DNA of 64,000 bases from Aselliscus stoliczkanus. Lineage: Eukaryota; Chordata; Mammalia; Chiroptera; Hipposideridae. The DNA lies in NCBI GenBank assembly GCA_033961575.1, contig CM066737.1:88966271-89030270 (forward strand). Direction: 5' to 3'. Below are positions 33,327-44,679 of the stretch, piece by piece (the stretch's first letter is position 1; each line of letters opens with the position of its first letter). The notes below the pieces were generated by a model. The model searched no databases. It saw nothing but the letters and a program-made list of their open reading frames with translations, and was not told the origin of the DNA. Made by a program: the position numbers and the translations under genes.

Positions 33327-33771
33327 TTTTTTTTTTTTTAGATTTTTATTGGGGAATTGGCGGAGGGGAACAGCGTTGGGGAATCAGGGAAGGGGAACAG
33401 ACAAGTTGTTGTCTTTTTGTTCTTCAGTTTAGTTGTGGAGGATGTTGCTTCACTGTTGGTATCGTCATTGCGCTCTTCCCGGATGAGGCAGATTGGTCGC
33501 CGGCCTCTGGATGTCGCTCACTGCGGCTATTGGCAACTCACGCTTGGCTGCCAGCCGCTCACGCTGGCTGCGGGCCACTCACTGCAGCCTATGGCAGCCC
33601 ACTGCAGCAGGGGCTGCAGCCCACACCATCACCGGGGCTCGCACAGCCCAGCTCCAGGTGGAGCTGTTGTTAGCCGTAGAGGGCAGTGTCACTGGCCCTC
33701 ATGTGGGATCCGAACCGGGGCCGCTGACATCCCAAAACCAGCGCTTAACCAATGCGCCACTCGGCAGGCCC
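33327..33771 (-). mobile_element. SINE family C in L1
   Basis: Inverted full C. It carries the same two diagnostic features as the copies at 26570 and 47260: the T-rich GGTTTTGGGATG variant and loss of AT in CCCACATGAGGG. TGAGCTTCATTTTTT is a perfect 15-bp duplication. Overlapping frames of up to 157 codons are SINE artefacts. Confidence 0.96.
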
Positions 33772-33899
33772 TGAGCTTCATTTTTTACAACATGAATAGC
33801 CAGTTTGCCCAGCACCACTTGTATTCTTGAGATAATCCCAACTTGGTTCTGATATATGATTCTAAACATTCATTTTTGGATTTGATTTGCTAATATATT

Positions 33900-34188
33900 T
33901 TTTTTTAATTTGGGAACAGCCATGGTTATTGGTTACACATTGCTGGCATGCTACAGTGGCATGGTTGACTTTTTTTTTTTTTGAGGTCAGTGTCACTGGC
34001 CCTCATATGTGGGACCCGAACTGGGGTTGCTGGCTTCGCAAGCAGCGCTTAACCACCGCACCACTCAGCCGGCCCAGGTTGACTCTGTTAAGGAGGGCAC
34101 AGCTCACAGTAGCCCATGTGGGGATCGAACTGGCAACGTTGGTGTTATCAGCACCATGCTCTAACCAACTGAGCCAACCGGTCACCCC
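33900..34188 (-). mobile_element. SINE family D split by SINE A
   Basis: Left: GGGAACAGCCATGGTTATTG, TTGCTGGCATGCTACAGTGG. Right: GAGGGCACAGCTCACAGTAG to CCAACCGGTCACCCC. CTAATATNTTT on both sides is the outer duplication. Confidence 0.9.
33971..34076 (-). mobile_element. SINE family A nested in D
   Basis: Inverted A, TTGAGGTCAGTGTCACTGGC to CACTCAGCCGGCCC, flanked by GGTTGACT from the D body. One base of the GGGCTTGCG stem region is lost. Confidence 0.93.
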
Positions 34189-34454
34189 ACTAATATTTTC
34201 TTTAGGATTATTGCATCCACGTTCATTAGTGATATGGTCTGAATTGATAATTCTTGTCAAGCTTCGGTATCAGGATGATTCTGGTCTCATAAAAGGAAGT
34301 ACCTCTTCTATTCTCTGGACGAGTTTATGTAAGATTGGTATTTCTACCAGTAAGTCGATCTGGTCATCGAGTTTTCTTTGAGGGAAATTTATAATTATGG
34401 AGTCAATTTCTTAAAACATAGGACCATTGCAATCTTTTATTTCTTCATGTGTTA

Positions 34455-35965
34455 GTGTTGGTTGACTAAAAGCAGACTAAAGTAAGATTTCTATGGTCAA
34501 GCCTTGTTGCTCTAAACTAGAGTTTGCAAATTTAAATGCCAACAGGCTAGCCTGCTAGTGGAAATGAGCAAGGCTGGCCAAGTGTAAGGTGACCAGAACA
34601 GCGTGCATGCCCCTTTACAGAGTGGTAGCTGTCAGCTCCAGCCAATTATTACCATGTAAGAATGTGAGGCCACATAGCCAAATTATTCCCTTTAAATGAG
34701 AAGTCAGCAATTTAGATTACTCTGTAAAAAAAAAATCTGTGAGTATTTAAATGTTGAATAGTTCAAAAAAAAAAAAAAGAAAAAGAAAAAAACAATCTGT
34801 GTGACCTAAACAAAATGTGTATATGGCAAATTTAGCTCAAAATTTGCTAATTTGCAACTTTTATTTCAAACAAATGAAAAGCACAATAGCACAGGCATAA
34901 TTCAATTTTTAAATAATATTAATAAAATTCACCTTTGATATTTATTTTTAACTCACTCTTGAATATGAATTTGTTAGTCATTTACTGATAAATGATAAAT
35001 GATCCCAATTTTTTTTAAAGTTTAGATTTTACAATCTAAGTCTGTGAACAGCTAGAGTGTGTTCATTTACTCTCATGATTTTGTATTTGCTTTTCCCTAA
35101 ATCTTCCTTTCCTACAGTAAAGCTGGTAGTCTCATTTTAGGTTATTGGAGTTTTTGCCTACTTCCTTTTCAAGGTTTCATATGGTCAAGGAAGATTTTTA
35201 TAGGGAACTTAGGTTACTTTTGATTAAGATCCTACAGGTAAGGTACTTAGGACAGAAGCATCATGAATGAAAAATTATTCATAGAAACACCTTTCTAAGA
35301 ATATTATTTTCAATAGTTCAGCAAGTACTTATAGCCATTGTACTAGGCGAGGGGAGCCCACAAAGATGCATAAAGACTATTGTCCCTGTAGCCTATGGTC
35401 TTGTAGTCTAATAATATATGCACAAGTATGAAACAGTATACTAAAAATACAAGAACTTTGAATAAGCAAACCATTTTCAAATTGTATTTATTTGACATAC
35501 ATCAGTTTATGTATTTGGAGAGTCAATATGTGTCTAAGGTAATTTTTGAACTATTGTTGGGATTAGGTATTATTTCATTACTATCACTATCACCACAGAC
35601 ATTATCTATTTATCTATACTTCTAGGGAAAATTCAAGAAATTAGAATGAAATAAAAACAATAAAATAATTTCAAGTGAAATCATCTACGTGACTATATTT
35701 GATATATAAACAGTTAAGTAATGTTTTTATAAAACCTACTAAACTGAAAAGTAAAATAATTATTTAATTTTCTAGTTTATAAAGTACATTACATACATTA
35801 TCTTATTTCATCTTAACACATTTTTTGCGGGAAACGAGTAAACTCGTCATATAGCTTTTTATGCCCACTTACAAAGTGTTAAAAGAACACTATACAGTAT
35901 GTAGGATAGGTTGCATTGTTTCCATTTTATAGTCAACAGTCTGCTATTTAAAGAGATTATGTGAT
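34455..35965. other. Mostly single-copy AT-rich sequence
   Basis: A weak L2-like stretch near 35315-35420 (AAGTACTTATAGCCATTGTA, AAGACTATTGTCCCTGTAGC). The rest has no recognised repeat, and no gene. Confidence 0.35.
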
Positions 35966-36512
35966 TGTGTTAGTTTATTTGGGCTGTTACAACAAGATAC
36001 CACAGACTGAGTAGCTTATAAACAAACTGAGTAGCTTATAAACAACAGAAACTTATTGCTCACAGTTCTGGAAGCTGGGTGGCTGAGATCAGGGTGCTGG
36101 CATGGTCAGGTAAGGGCCGTCTTCTGAGTCGCAGACTTCTGGCTGTGTCCTCACAAGGAGGAAGGGGCAGGGGCAGGGAGCTCTGTGAAGTATCTTTTTT
36201 TTAAAAATTTTATTGGGGAACAGTGTTTTTTTCCAGGACCCATCAGCTCCAAGTCAAGTAGTTGTCTTCAATCCAATTGTGGAGGGAACAGCTCACTGGC
36301 CCATGTGGGAATTGAACCAGCAACCTTGGTGTTACGAGCCTTCACTCTAACCATGTGAGGTAATGGGCTGCCCCCTGTGAGGTCTGTTTTATAAGGGCAC
36401 TAATCCCATCAGGAGGGCTCCATCCAAGGCCCAAACTATTATTACCATAATCTTTGGGGCTTAGAGTTTCAACATATGAATTTTAAGGAGACAAACATTC
36501 AGACCACAGGAG
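35966..36512 (-). mobile_element. ERVL-MaLR LTR (MST/THE1-like), split by SINE F
   Basis: Plus strand reads TGTTAGTTTATTTGGGCTGT, AAGATACCACAGACTGAGTA, GCTCACAGTTCTGGAAGCTG, ACTAATCCCATCAGGAGGGC, TTTCAACATATGAATTTT and ACAAACATTCAGACCACAG. This is the reverse complement of a MaLR LTR. A 20-bp stretch ACTGAGTAGCTTATAAACAA is tandemly duplicated near its start. No internal region present, so a solo LTR relic. Confidence 0.85.
36199..36374 (-). mobile_element. SINE family F in MaLR LTR
   Basis: Inverted F: ATTTTATTGGGGAACAGTG, GGACCCATCAGCTCCAAGTC, GGGCTGCCCC. CTGTGARGTMTSTTTT is the target duplication. Confidence 0.92.
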
Positions 36513-36920
36513 TGATTTTGTTTTCCCCCCATCATCAGTGTTAGGGCCTACGTTCAAACCAGCATTTTCTAAGTCAAGTCTGGAATTCTCTCTCCTATTT
36601 TATATAGAATATTCCAAAGGTGTGTAGAAGAAATAGCTGAGTGGGTTAAGACCTGGTCTTCAAATTTGCACATATTTTTCTGTTCATCTTTTTAAAAATT
36701 GTTCTGTTAAGCAAATTAAGTAATGAAATATAACTTTAAGGGTTCCATCTACTTATTTACTTTTTTATTTGCTATGGAACAAACAAAATTAGAATTGTTC
36801 TCCATTTAAAACAATCAAAACAACCAAATAAACACAACTTTATCTGTATTGTCAATTATAAACATTTAATTATAATTGTGTGTCAGAATGTTAACATTTT
36901 ATGATCATATATATATATAT

Positions 36921-37027
36921 ACTTTTTTGTGTGTGTGGGCAGTGTCACTGGCCCTCACATGTGGGACCGAACCGGGGCCGCTGGCTTCCCAAACCAGCGC
37001 TTAACCACCACGCGCACTCGGCCGGCC
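36921..37027 (-). mobile_element. SINE family A
   Basis: Inverted A preceded by an (AT)n and (TG)n stretch in its tail. TGATCWTATAT on both sides is the target duplication. Confidence 0.92.
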
Positions 37028-37029
37028 CT

Positions 37030-39105
37030 GATCTTATATTTCTTTAAGGAAAGCAAAAAAGTTCTTAGAGAATATAGCTACTAGCTATACACCCAAAAAG
37101 CCTAAAACTAAGACTTTAGAATTTTCTATTGTTTATTTATTTCTTTTAAATCTTAGACTAATTGAATAAATAAAAGCAGCAGAAATTTGATAATTCCAGT
37201 AGGAATCTTTCCTCTAAAGTTGGCAGCTGTTAGTTAATCTTAGCATTTTGAACAGGATTGTATGTAATGGAATCACCTGTTATTTCTGATAAAATGGTCA
37301 AAGCACACATAAAATGTCTTGGTTTGTCTTAATGTCTCTGTGGCAAAGAGCTGAGAACACTATTCAGTCCCTTTGTCTTTTCCAGACAAAAGCCACTTCT
37401 ATATGGCTCTATAAGTCTTCAGTTCTAGGGTATAACCGCTATCTTAACGGGATTGTATTTGGTTATCTGATAAATTGTTGGCAAACTACCCACATTGCTT
37501 CCTTTAATTGACCTGAAATTCACTCAACTATTGACCAGCTGTATCTTGTAAGTAGTGAAGGGAGGGCTTCCTTACTCCTGGATACACCAAGATTTTAAGC
37601 CTTTGAAAAAGATTGAACATACCAATTGGACTACCTGCCCTAAATACTGATAGATGATACCCGCAGACTTAACTGGTGAAGTGCTTGTCTAAGGTATTTG
37701 GAACTTTTTTTTTATTTCGAGAGAAACAAAAACACTCTTGTGTTCTTTTGACATTCTATTCCCCAACTTGTGCCCAGGTTCAAACCATTACATAACATCT
37801 TCTGACTGTCCCATCGCCTTTTAAATCTCACTCCACTCTTTTTTTCTTTTCTTCCATTTCTGCTGTTCTCCCAACTTCTCTGAAGCAAGCCTTTCCTCTC
37901 CCTTTAGCCAAGAGTAAAATTGTCACACTACATCAATTGGCTTGGAAGGCTGATTACTGCTGTCTTTTTGAACACTAGAATCCTGACAGTATCATTATGA
38001 AGACTGCCTGGTTCAGATATTTATTTATTAGGAGGAGTCCTTAATCAGTGTCTTTGATTGGAGTATTTGAAGGAGTCTTTAATTAGAGATTTTAAAGCAT
38101 CAGAAAAGATTCATTGAGAATGACTGAACTCATGCTATACAAATGAGAATTATTTACCACTTGCTATATGCACTTAATTGAAGCCTGATTAGATATAAAA
38201 ACATATAACTAAAAAATTAAGTAAACACACATACATAAATAAATACCTAAATGCATACCAAAGAGTTCTAATATTAGCTTTCAATTCCTCTATCGTAGGA
38301 ACTGGACAAATCAGAAAAAGAGATTTTATCCTGATCTTGCTGTAGATTAAACTTTTCCCCCAACATCCAGTTTTTATTGATCCTCTCCGTTATGCTTTAT
38401 CCCAGTCTTGAGCGACATAGGTTGCTTTCTTCTATTAGAGCTTCTAATACTCATTGATGAAATTCTTGGTCTTTCTGTCTGCAGCTGCTCCAAGTGTAGA
38501 TTTGAAATAAGGATCCCTCATCAACTTGCTAAGACACGCTATTGTACTTCCAATATGTTATACAAAGTGCTTGCTGCCAGGTACTTGCCACCTACAATGT
38601 GTTCTCTCTCTCCTGTGTTTCTCTCGTTCTTCCCCTCTCCCTCTTTCCTCTCCCTCTCTGTCTCCCCTATCCCCTTTACCCACCTCTCTTTCTCTTTCTC
38701 CTCTCCCCTCCCCTCTCCCTCTTCCCTGTCTCCCTTGCTTTCCCTCCTTGCCTTCTGTATTCTACCTCACATTGGGGGAGTGGAAGGATTCTATTCTCAG
38801 TTCCATTTGGCAAACAGGAAAATTTTCAGATTAGAATCTAATGAAAAACAAAAAGCTATTCCATTATATAGATGTACAGATGTCCTAACATCATGACACA
38901 TCCTATAATACCCTATGCTAAACTTCCTCTTTACTTGCAATCTGTGTGGGCTACACTTATACATAGTAGGCATACAGTAAGTATTAGTTGTTGTCATATC
39001 CCAGCTTCCTAGGCTCTGGTTTATGCTAAAATGTAATATTCAAATAAAAGCATTCCAATACAAATTGAACAAAGAAAGAAAGGTTCTGATTAAACACAGA
39101 GAAAC
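37030..39105. other. Single-copy sequence with a pyrimidine tract
   Basis: No repeat family recognised apart from the C/T tract listed separately. The three overlapping frames at 38408-38896 pass through that tract and are not supported as genes. Confidence 0.4.
38600..38755 (+). repeat. Polypyrimidine (CT-rich) tract
   Basis: About 150 bases of nearly pure C/T with repeated CTCTCCCTCT and CTTTCTC. It can form triplex DNA and would be pyrimidine-rich RNA on the plus strand. Confidence 0.9.
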
Positions 39106-39262
39106 ATTGCTTCTCAAATTTTAATGTGCATATGAATCACCTGAGACTCTTATTAACATCCAGACTCTTAGTCAGTAAGTCTAGAGTGCGACCTGAGATT
39201 CTGCATTCCTAACAATCTCTCAGGTGATGCTGCTGCTGGTCTGGTCTGTGGACCACATTTTG
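39106..39262. mobile_element. MER5-like nonautonomous hAT-Charlie element
   Basis: TTGCTTCTCAAATTTTAATG, TGCATATGAATCACCTGAG, CTGAGATTCTGCATTCCTAA and CTCTCAGGTGATGCTGCTGC, GTGGACCACATTTTGAACA match MER5A/B structure with imperfect inverted ends. Confidence 0.8.
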
Positions 39263-39412
39263 AACAAGGCGGTAGATTATTTTTTATTTACCCAATTCCT
39301 TGTTCCATGAGAACTCTCAAAACAGATTGCTGACTTTACAACAAATTAGAGCACCAAATAAAGGTTGTCAGGTGCCTCATTTTGTAACCTACCACCTTGA
39401 ATCCAAATTATT

Positions 39413-39596
39413 GTTTAGTTTATTTTTATTTGTTTTATTGGGGAACAGTGTGTTTTTCCAGGACCCATCAGCTCCAAATCAAGTAGTTGTTTCAGTCTAG
39501 TTGTGGAGGGTACATCTCAGTGGCCCATGTGGGGATCCAACCGGCAACCTTGGTGTTATGAGCACTGCGCTCTAACCACCTGAGCTAACCGGAGCC
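39413..39596 (-). mobile_element. SINE family F
   Basis: Inverted F with GGACCCATCAGCTCCAAATC and CTAACCACCTGAGCTAACCG. CCTTGAATCCMAATTATT is an 18-bp duplication with one mismatch. Confidence 0.94.
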
Positions 39597-39614
39597 CCTT
39601 GAATCCCAATTATT

Positions 39615-40829
39615 TGATAAACTTTCCAGGAGTGTATATCTATTGTTGTTTTAAATAGGTTCCAATGAAATGATGATATATGAATAGGAGTATAGGGATA
39701 AAGGACTTTTAATAATTTGGGTTTTGTTTACAATTTTGCTTCTACTTGCTTTTGAAAGCATATGTAGTGTCTGACATGTAAGTACACAAGATGAACCAGT
39801 GACAGGAAAACCCAAGTGCATCTGACATCGTAGCTTCTCAGGTCTAGGAGACATCCTCTGGTGCATGGTAGCAAGCTGCTGGGATTATTAGTGCTCAAAG
39901 CTGTCTTTTCCCTAAGGCAAAAACAGCATCAAAATATAAAAAGCTTTGTACATGTGGCAGGAGCAATAAAGACAGAACTGAGAAGCAGGTGAAAAAACGG
40001 AGCTTATGCTTCTACCTGCTCATTTTCTATAAGGGTTCTTGTCCAGCTGTTCTTGGTTGGTCCAGCTGCTAGTTGAACAGGACAGGTGGTAATCCCTGTT
40101 CAGTGCCTCATTATCACCCGGAGGCTTTGATCTGACTAATACATAATCAGGTTCTGAATTTTAATATCCTTCCTATTTTCATTTCACATGTTTTACCTAA
40201 ATTTATTTTCCAAGGTCCCAATATGATTTTCTTTTTTAATAAGATTATTTTTGATCATTTATTTATTTTGACATAACTAGGCTCATGATCTGCTAGCTGG
40301 AGTTTATTATGCCCCTGAATCATAAACTTTTTTTACTTTCCTCTTTATCTCCTTACAAGATTGCAAAACCTAAGGATCAAGTTTTTATTTGGGAAGCACA
40401 AAAGACTGAAACCATTTTAGAGGAGAGCACTAATGAAAATAGCCTCATTTTAAGACTGTGAGCCCCATAGTTGATGCTTCTTTTGTAGTCTCTTCAGCGC
40501 TGTGATGTGCATAAGTTAACACTAAGAAACATAAACAAATAGTCCCAAATGTGAAAAGTTAACTCCCTTCAACCAGTTATGTATCTCATAGTGCATATGG
40601 TGATCATTAAGTAGAAGGGTAGAAATTGACATATTTTCCAATATTTTTGCCATTTGTTAAATTATTTTATTTATATAACTATAATATGTTTACTGCCATA
40701 CAAAAATCCATACGTGTATATATATCCCTATAAATCTCTTACAGAGATATGCTTCTAATGTTGAAAGAGTCAGTTAAAACTTTTGTCTCTTCACTCACAA
40801 GCAACTATGTGTTTAAGAATTTGCTTTGT
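39615..40829. other. Single-copy AT-rich sequence
   Basis: No repeat or coding signal recognised. Confidence 0.35.
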
Positions 40830-41256
40830 GGGCCGGCCAAGTGGCACGGTGGTTAAGCGCTGGCTTGGGATGCCAGCAGCCCCGGTTTGGATCCCACATA
40901 TGAGGGCCAGTGACACTACCCTCTGCAGCTAACAACAGCTCCACCTGGAGCTGGGCTGTGCGAGCCCCGGTGATGGTGTGGGCTGCAGCCCCTGCTGCAG
41001 TGGGCTGCCATAGGCCACAGTGAGTGGCCAGCAGCCAGAGTGAGGGGCTGGCAGCCAGTGTGAGCTGCCAATAGTCACGGTGAGTGACCATCCAGAGACT
41101 GGTGACCTATCTGCCTCACCTGGGAAGAGCACAATGATGATACCAACAGTGAAGCAACGTCCTCCACAACTAGACTGAAGAACAAAAAGACAGCAACTTG
41201 TCTGTTCCCCTTCCCTGATTCCCCAATAAAATCTTTAAAATAAATAAATAAATAAA
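40830..41256 (+). mobile_element. SINE family C (older subfamily)
   Basis: Head GGGCCGGCCAAGTGGCACGG with GGCTTGGGATGCC and the long form CCCACATATGAGGG, C body, and the end CCCCAATAAAATCTTT followed by (AAAT)n/(CAAA)n. The body lacks one CCCCAACGCTGTTCCCC segment present in other copies. No clear target duplication. Confidence 0.9.
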
Positions 41257-41941
41257 CAAACAAACAAACCAAGGCAGAAAACCCAATTCTAGAGGAAACG
41301 TTAACATTATTCCACTGGTATGCTCTCGGAGCATTACATTTTTTTGTGGGGGAAAAGAATAATTTATAATAAAGTTTTTTAAAAATTATTGACAACAGTT
41401 TAATTCATATTAGCTTTGCCCATTTTCTTGTTAGCTCAGAACAGCACCTCTATGGACAACGGAATGGCCCTAACAACCTAAATATGGCAAGCTTTAAAAG
41501 CAGATGGCCTGGGGCCATTCTGCTTATTATATCATTGCTTTCAATAGCATAACTGTTCTTCTCCAATGGCCCTCTTTGTTTTTTTGTTTTGTTTTTTTTT
41601 TTTTTTGCTTCATTACTGGCCCATTTCTTTAATATGTAATCTATAACATTAACATGAAAATGGCTCTCAAATACTATTACTTTCTCCATCTGTGACCCAG
41701 TACTGTTTATCATCATCTAATGATCGTTCTTATTGCAGATGGCCCTCTTTAAATGCTTCAGAATATAGCATTTTAAAGACATTGAGAGTGCTTCCTACAT
41801 AGATTGACAGACTGAATGGTTTAATATCTAAAACTTCAAGTCTATACAGTGTGTTATAAATGACTAGAGATGCCAAGCACCAGTCAGTTCCAAAGCAATA
41901 TATAAGAGAGACAGAAGAATGATAAAAATAAAAGAGGAATA
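41257..41941. other. Single-copy AT-rich sequence
   Basis: Nothing recognised. A run of about 14 T follows TTTTTGTTTTG near 41580-41605. Confidence 0.35.
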
Positions 41942-41943
41942 TA

Positions 41944-42173
41944 CAGAGGGTGCCAAAAATGTATACATAATTTAAGAAAGGAAAAACCTATTAAAATTGT
42001 AATACTCAATATATACCAATAACAAAAGATGAATACAAGTCACGTTTGACTTCTGCAATGACAAGAGGTGCTCAAAGTGGTTACCATCAGCATCCAGACA
42101 CGTATTACAGTGAACTGCTGCTTGAGCAACATTGACCAAAGTGTCCACTTGTATACATTTTTGGCACCTCCAG
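41944..42173 (+). mobile_element. Tc1/mariner-type MITE, copy 1
   Basis: 230 bp with terminal inverted repeats that share GGTGCCAAAAATGTATACA exactly, flanked by TA on each side. The body has no transposase frame. Copy 2 (42496-43007) is the same family in opposite orientation. Confidence 0.93.
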
Positions 42174-42580
42174 TATATATATATTTCCAAAGCTGTCAGT
42201 AACTTAAAATTATACCTGAATGTCTGCTGGAAACAGCTTTAGATATTTCTAGGTCAACATAAGGTATATGCACCCCTATGTTTACTTATTATTTATAGTT
42301 GACATTCCCTGTTATTCTACATCAGCTTATTATTTTTGTTACACAAACACACATGTGCGTGCACGCACAATACTCCTTTACCCTTAAATATTTGTATTTC
42401 CTTAAAATAAGAACGTTTCTTATGTAACCATATACAATGATTTAAAAAAAACAGTTATTAACATTGATACAATATGATAGCCTGATATATATATACTGGG
42501 GGTCCCAAAAAAATGTACACAAGTGGACACTTTGGTCAGTGTTACTCAAGCAGTAGTTCTTCATAATCAAAAGTATCTGG

Positions 42581-42682
42581 GGCCGGCCGAGTGGTGTGGT
42601 TGTTAAGAGCTGGCTTGGGATGCCAGTGGCCCCGGTTCGGATCCCACATATAAGGGCCAGTGACACGGCCCTCTAAAAAAAA
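42581..42682 (+). mobile_element. SINE family A in mariner MITE
   Basis: GGGCCGGCCGAGTGGTGTGG to CGGCCCTC plus poly(A), flanked by AAAAGTATCTGG on both sides. Confidence 0.95.
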
Positions 42683-42700
42683 AAAAGTATCTGGACACTA

Positions 42701-42844
42701 GGGCTGGCCAAGTTATTCAGTTGGTTAAGAGCTCGCTCAAGAATGCGACCTCAACTCTGAGCAACAGCAGTTTGATGCCCAGCCCGAGTTGAGCTGCTGC
42801 TCAGCTGCCAACAGATGGCAGGATGGCTCAGCTAAAAAAAAAAA
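42701..42844 (+). mobile_element. SINE family B at the same target site
   Basis: GGGCTGGCCAAGTTATTCAG to GGCAGGATGGCTCAGCT plus poly(A). It is flanked by AAAGTATCTGGACRCT, so it reused the duplicated target of the neighbouring A element. Confidence 0.94.
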
Positions 42845-43009
42845 AAAGTATCTGGACGCTGATGGTAACCACTTTGAGCACCCCTTGTAATTGCAGAAGT
42901 CAAACGTGATTTGTATTCATCTTTGTTATCTGCATATATTGAGTATTACAATTTTAATAGTTTTTTCCTCTCTTAAAATGTGTATCCGTTTCTTTTGGCA
43001 CCCTCTGTA

Positions 43010-44410
43010 TATATAATGGAAGGTATTAGCATATCTTTAAGGGAAGTTGGAGTAGGAAGAATAGAACTTAATCATAAGAAACAGTTCTTTATTTCAATTC
43101 TTGAAGGAGTTTACATTTTCTTGCTGACAATTCACTATGACAGTGATAAAAATGGAATGATAACTAAACTGACAATTGAGTTTTCTATGGCTCAACATAT
43201 ATTCAATTTCTAGGCTGACATTCCAGACTTCTGAGCTCCATGGAACCTCTTCAGGTGGTTCTTTTTTTCTTTTTCAAGATCCTATCACCAAGGGTTTTTT
43301 TGTCTTCATCGACTTTCTTTCTCTTGTCTATTCTTCCCTCAAATGCAGGCTCTTGCTGGGAACTGTCAATAAAGTATCTGGATTGGAGCAGAAGTATTGC
43401 TAATAACGCCTCCATATATCAACTGTTTCCCCATGTCGCACCATGCCTGTCATGCATGGGTGTGTATCTCATGGCTAGCCATTGTGTTGGGGAGGAAGGC
43501 GTTATGCGTCTGTTGACAACACTACCATTCTTAGATGAGTTCGAAACAATATTTTCTTTATCTGCTTGATGCTTTCATTTTCTTTTTTCTCTGTACAGGT
43601 AAGGCTCTTCGCAAAAATTAGCCTACGTGCTTCATCCTTCTCTACATAACGTTCATGGTTGTTATCATTACTTTCATAGCAGAGAATAAATGGGAACTGA
43701 GGTGAAAAGTAGACCAGGACAGAACACTTAGGATCAAATTAAGTGTGAGTTTTTTGTGACAATACAAAGTTTTTATAATTACTATTTTAACAAGTTGGTG
43801 GCATTTGCTTCAGAGAGCTAACCTCAAACAACAGAAATCTCCAGGACTTTAAAATATAATTTAAAAAAAAAACATAATTGAATGGGGCAAGGAGGGTGAG
43901 ATATATTTTGGACTTTCTCACCACTCAGACACTGTAATGTCTGAATTCATATCCTGGATTTAAATTTTCCAGGTTGAAAACATACATATAAATATAAACT
44001 CCATCTGTGAAAACAGCCATTTTCATTCTTCTGAAGGACTTTTTTTTGATAAATTTCAATTGTGCTTTTGTTAATTTTTATGTAAAAAATGAACATTTAG
44101 TCACAGCCTAATCAAACTTTATTATTGGCTCTTTCACTGAGAAATTGCACCTAAAATTTCATTATTATTCATTATTATTAAAATTCATTATTATTAAAAT
44201 TTGTTGGAGTTTCTTTTAGTAAGAAAAGTAAAGAAACATGAGTTGGTAGATTCATACAGAAAGATATGAAATTTAAGAAGAAAAACCAGTGGATGAAATT
44301 AATTCAAAATTATTTATGGCTATTATGTGTATCTGCCTTCGTTTTCAGAATAATGCATATCATGAAATTTGGAAATATTCTAAGATTGGAAATCAGATTC
44401 CACTTAATTC
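43010..44410. other. Single-copy sequence
   Basis: No repeat recognised. The 109-codon frame at 43240-43569 overlaps another of 75 codons and has no recognisable domain. Confidence 0.35.
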
Positions 44411-44425
44411 AGATAACACCTTTTT

Positions 44426-44573
44426 GGGCCAGCCGAGTGTCTCAGTTGGTTAAGAGCTCACTCAAGAGTGCGAGCTGAGCTCTGAGCAACAACAGTTCAA
44501 AGCCCAGCCCGAGATGAGCAGCCGCTGTGCTGCCAACAGGTAGCAGGATGGCTCAGCTAAAAAAAAAAAAAAC
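44426..44573 (+). mobile_element. SINE family B
   Basis: GGGCCAGCCGAGTGTCTCAG to GTAGCAGGATGGCTCAGCT plus poly(A). AACACCTTTTTGG at left and AACACCTTTTGG at right flank it. Confidence 0.94.
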
Positions 44574-44584
44574 AACACCTTTTG

Positions 44585-44670
44585 GGGCTGGCCGAGTGGA
44601 GCGGGACGCCAGCGGCCCCGGTTCGGATCCTACATATGAGGGCCAGTGACACTGCCCTCAAAAAAAAAAA
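44585..44670 (+). mobile_element. SINE family A, internally deleted, same site
   Basis: GGGGCTGGCCGAGTGGAGCG continues directly into GGGACGCCAGCGG, losing the GTGGTTAAGCGCTGGCTT part, so box A is gone. A third copy of ACACCTTTTG follows it. Confidence 0.92.
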
Positions 44671-44679
44671 AACACCTTT

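Larger units (their letters stand above)
31344..34453 (-). mobile_element. Old L1 (3' UTR and ORF2 3' part), shattered by SINEs
   Basis: Reverse-complement L1 pieces are collinear: 3' UTR at 31344-31461 and 31639-31736; then CAAAGTGGTTGTACAAATTT and TTTAATTTGCATTCCCCTGA (32500-32850), ACATATTTTGGGTGACAACC and AAGAAATCTTTGCCTAACCA (32960-33310), TTTGCCCAGCACCACTTGTA (33800-33890) and GGTATCAGGATGATTCTGGT (34265-34284). ORF2 would encode endonuclease and reverse transcriptase, but here only the 3' part remains, with no open frame. At least seven younger insertions interrupt it. Confidence 0.85.
42496..43007 (-). mobile_element. Tc1/mariner-type MITE, copy 2, with two SINEs inside
   Basis: Ends CTGGGGGTCCCAAAAAAATG and GGCACCCTCTG with TA flanks. 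After removing the SINEs, the remainder aligns in reverse to copy 1 (CAAAGTGGTTACCATCAGCG, GAAGTCAAACGTGATTTGTA on the appropriate strands). Confidence 0.92.

Noticed and set aside
33357..33830. Long open frames (up to 157 codons) with a shared peptide flavour such as GSVTGPHVGSEPG, recurring at 26524, 33357, 40813, 47213 and 49170
   Set aside because: They follow the SINE C (and A) sequence on whichever strand lacks stops. The recurrence reflects the repeat's copy number, not a protein family.
38408..38896. Three overlapping frames with long Leu/Pro/Ser runs
   Set aside because: They are translations of a C/T-rich tract, open only because pyrimidine-rich codons contain no stops.
41944..43007. 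CRISPR-like or other phased repeat array from recurring identical blocks
   Set aside because: The repeats are an inverted MITE pair plus SINE target duplications in a mammalian genome. Spacing and unit sizes are irregular.
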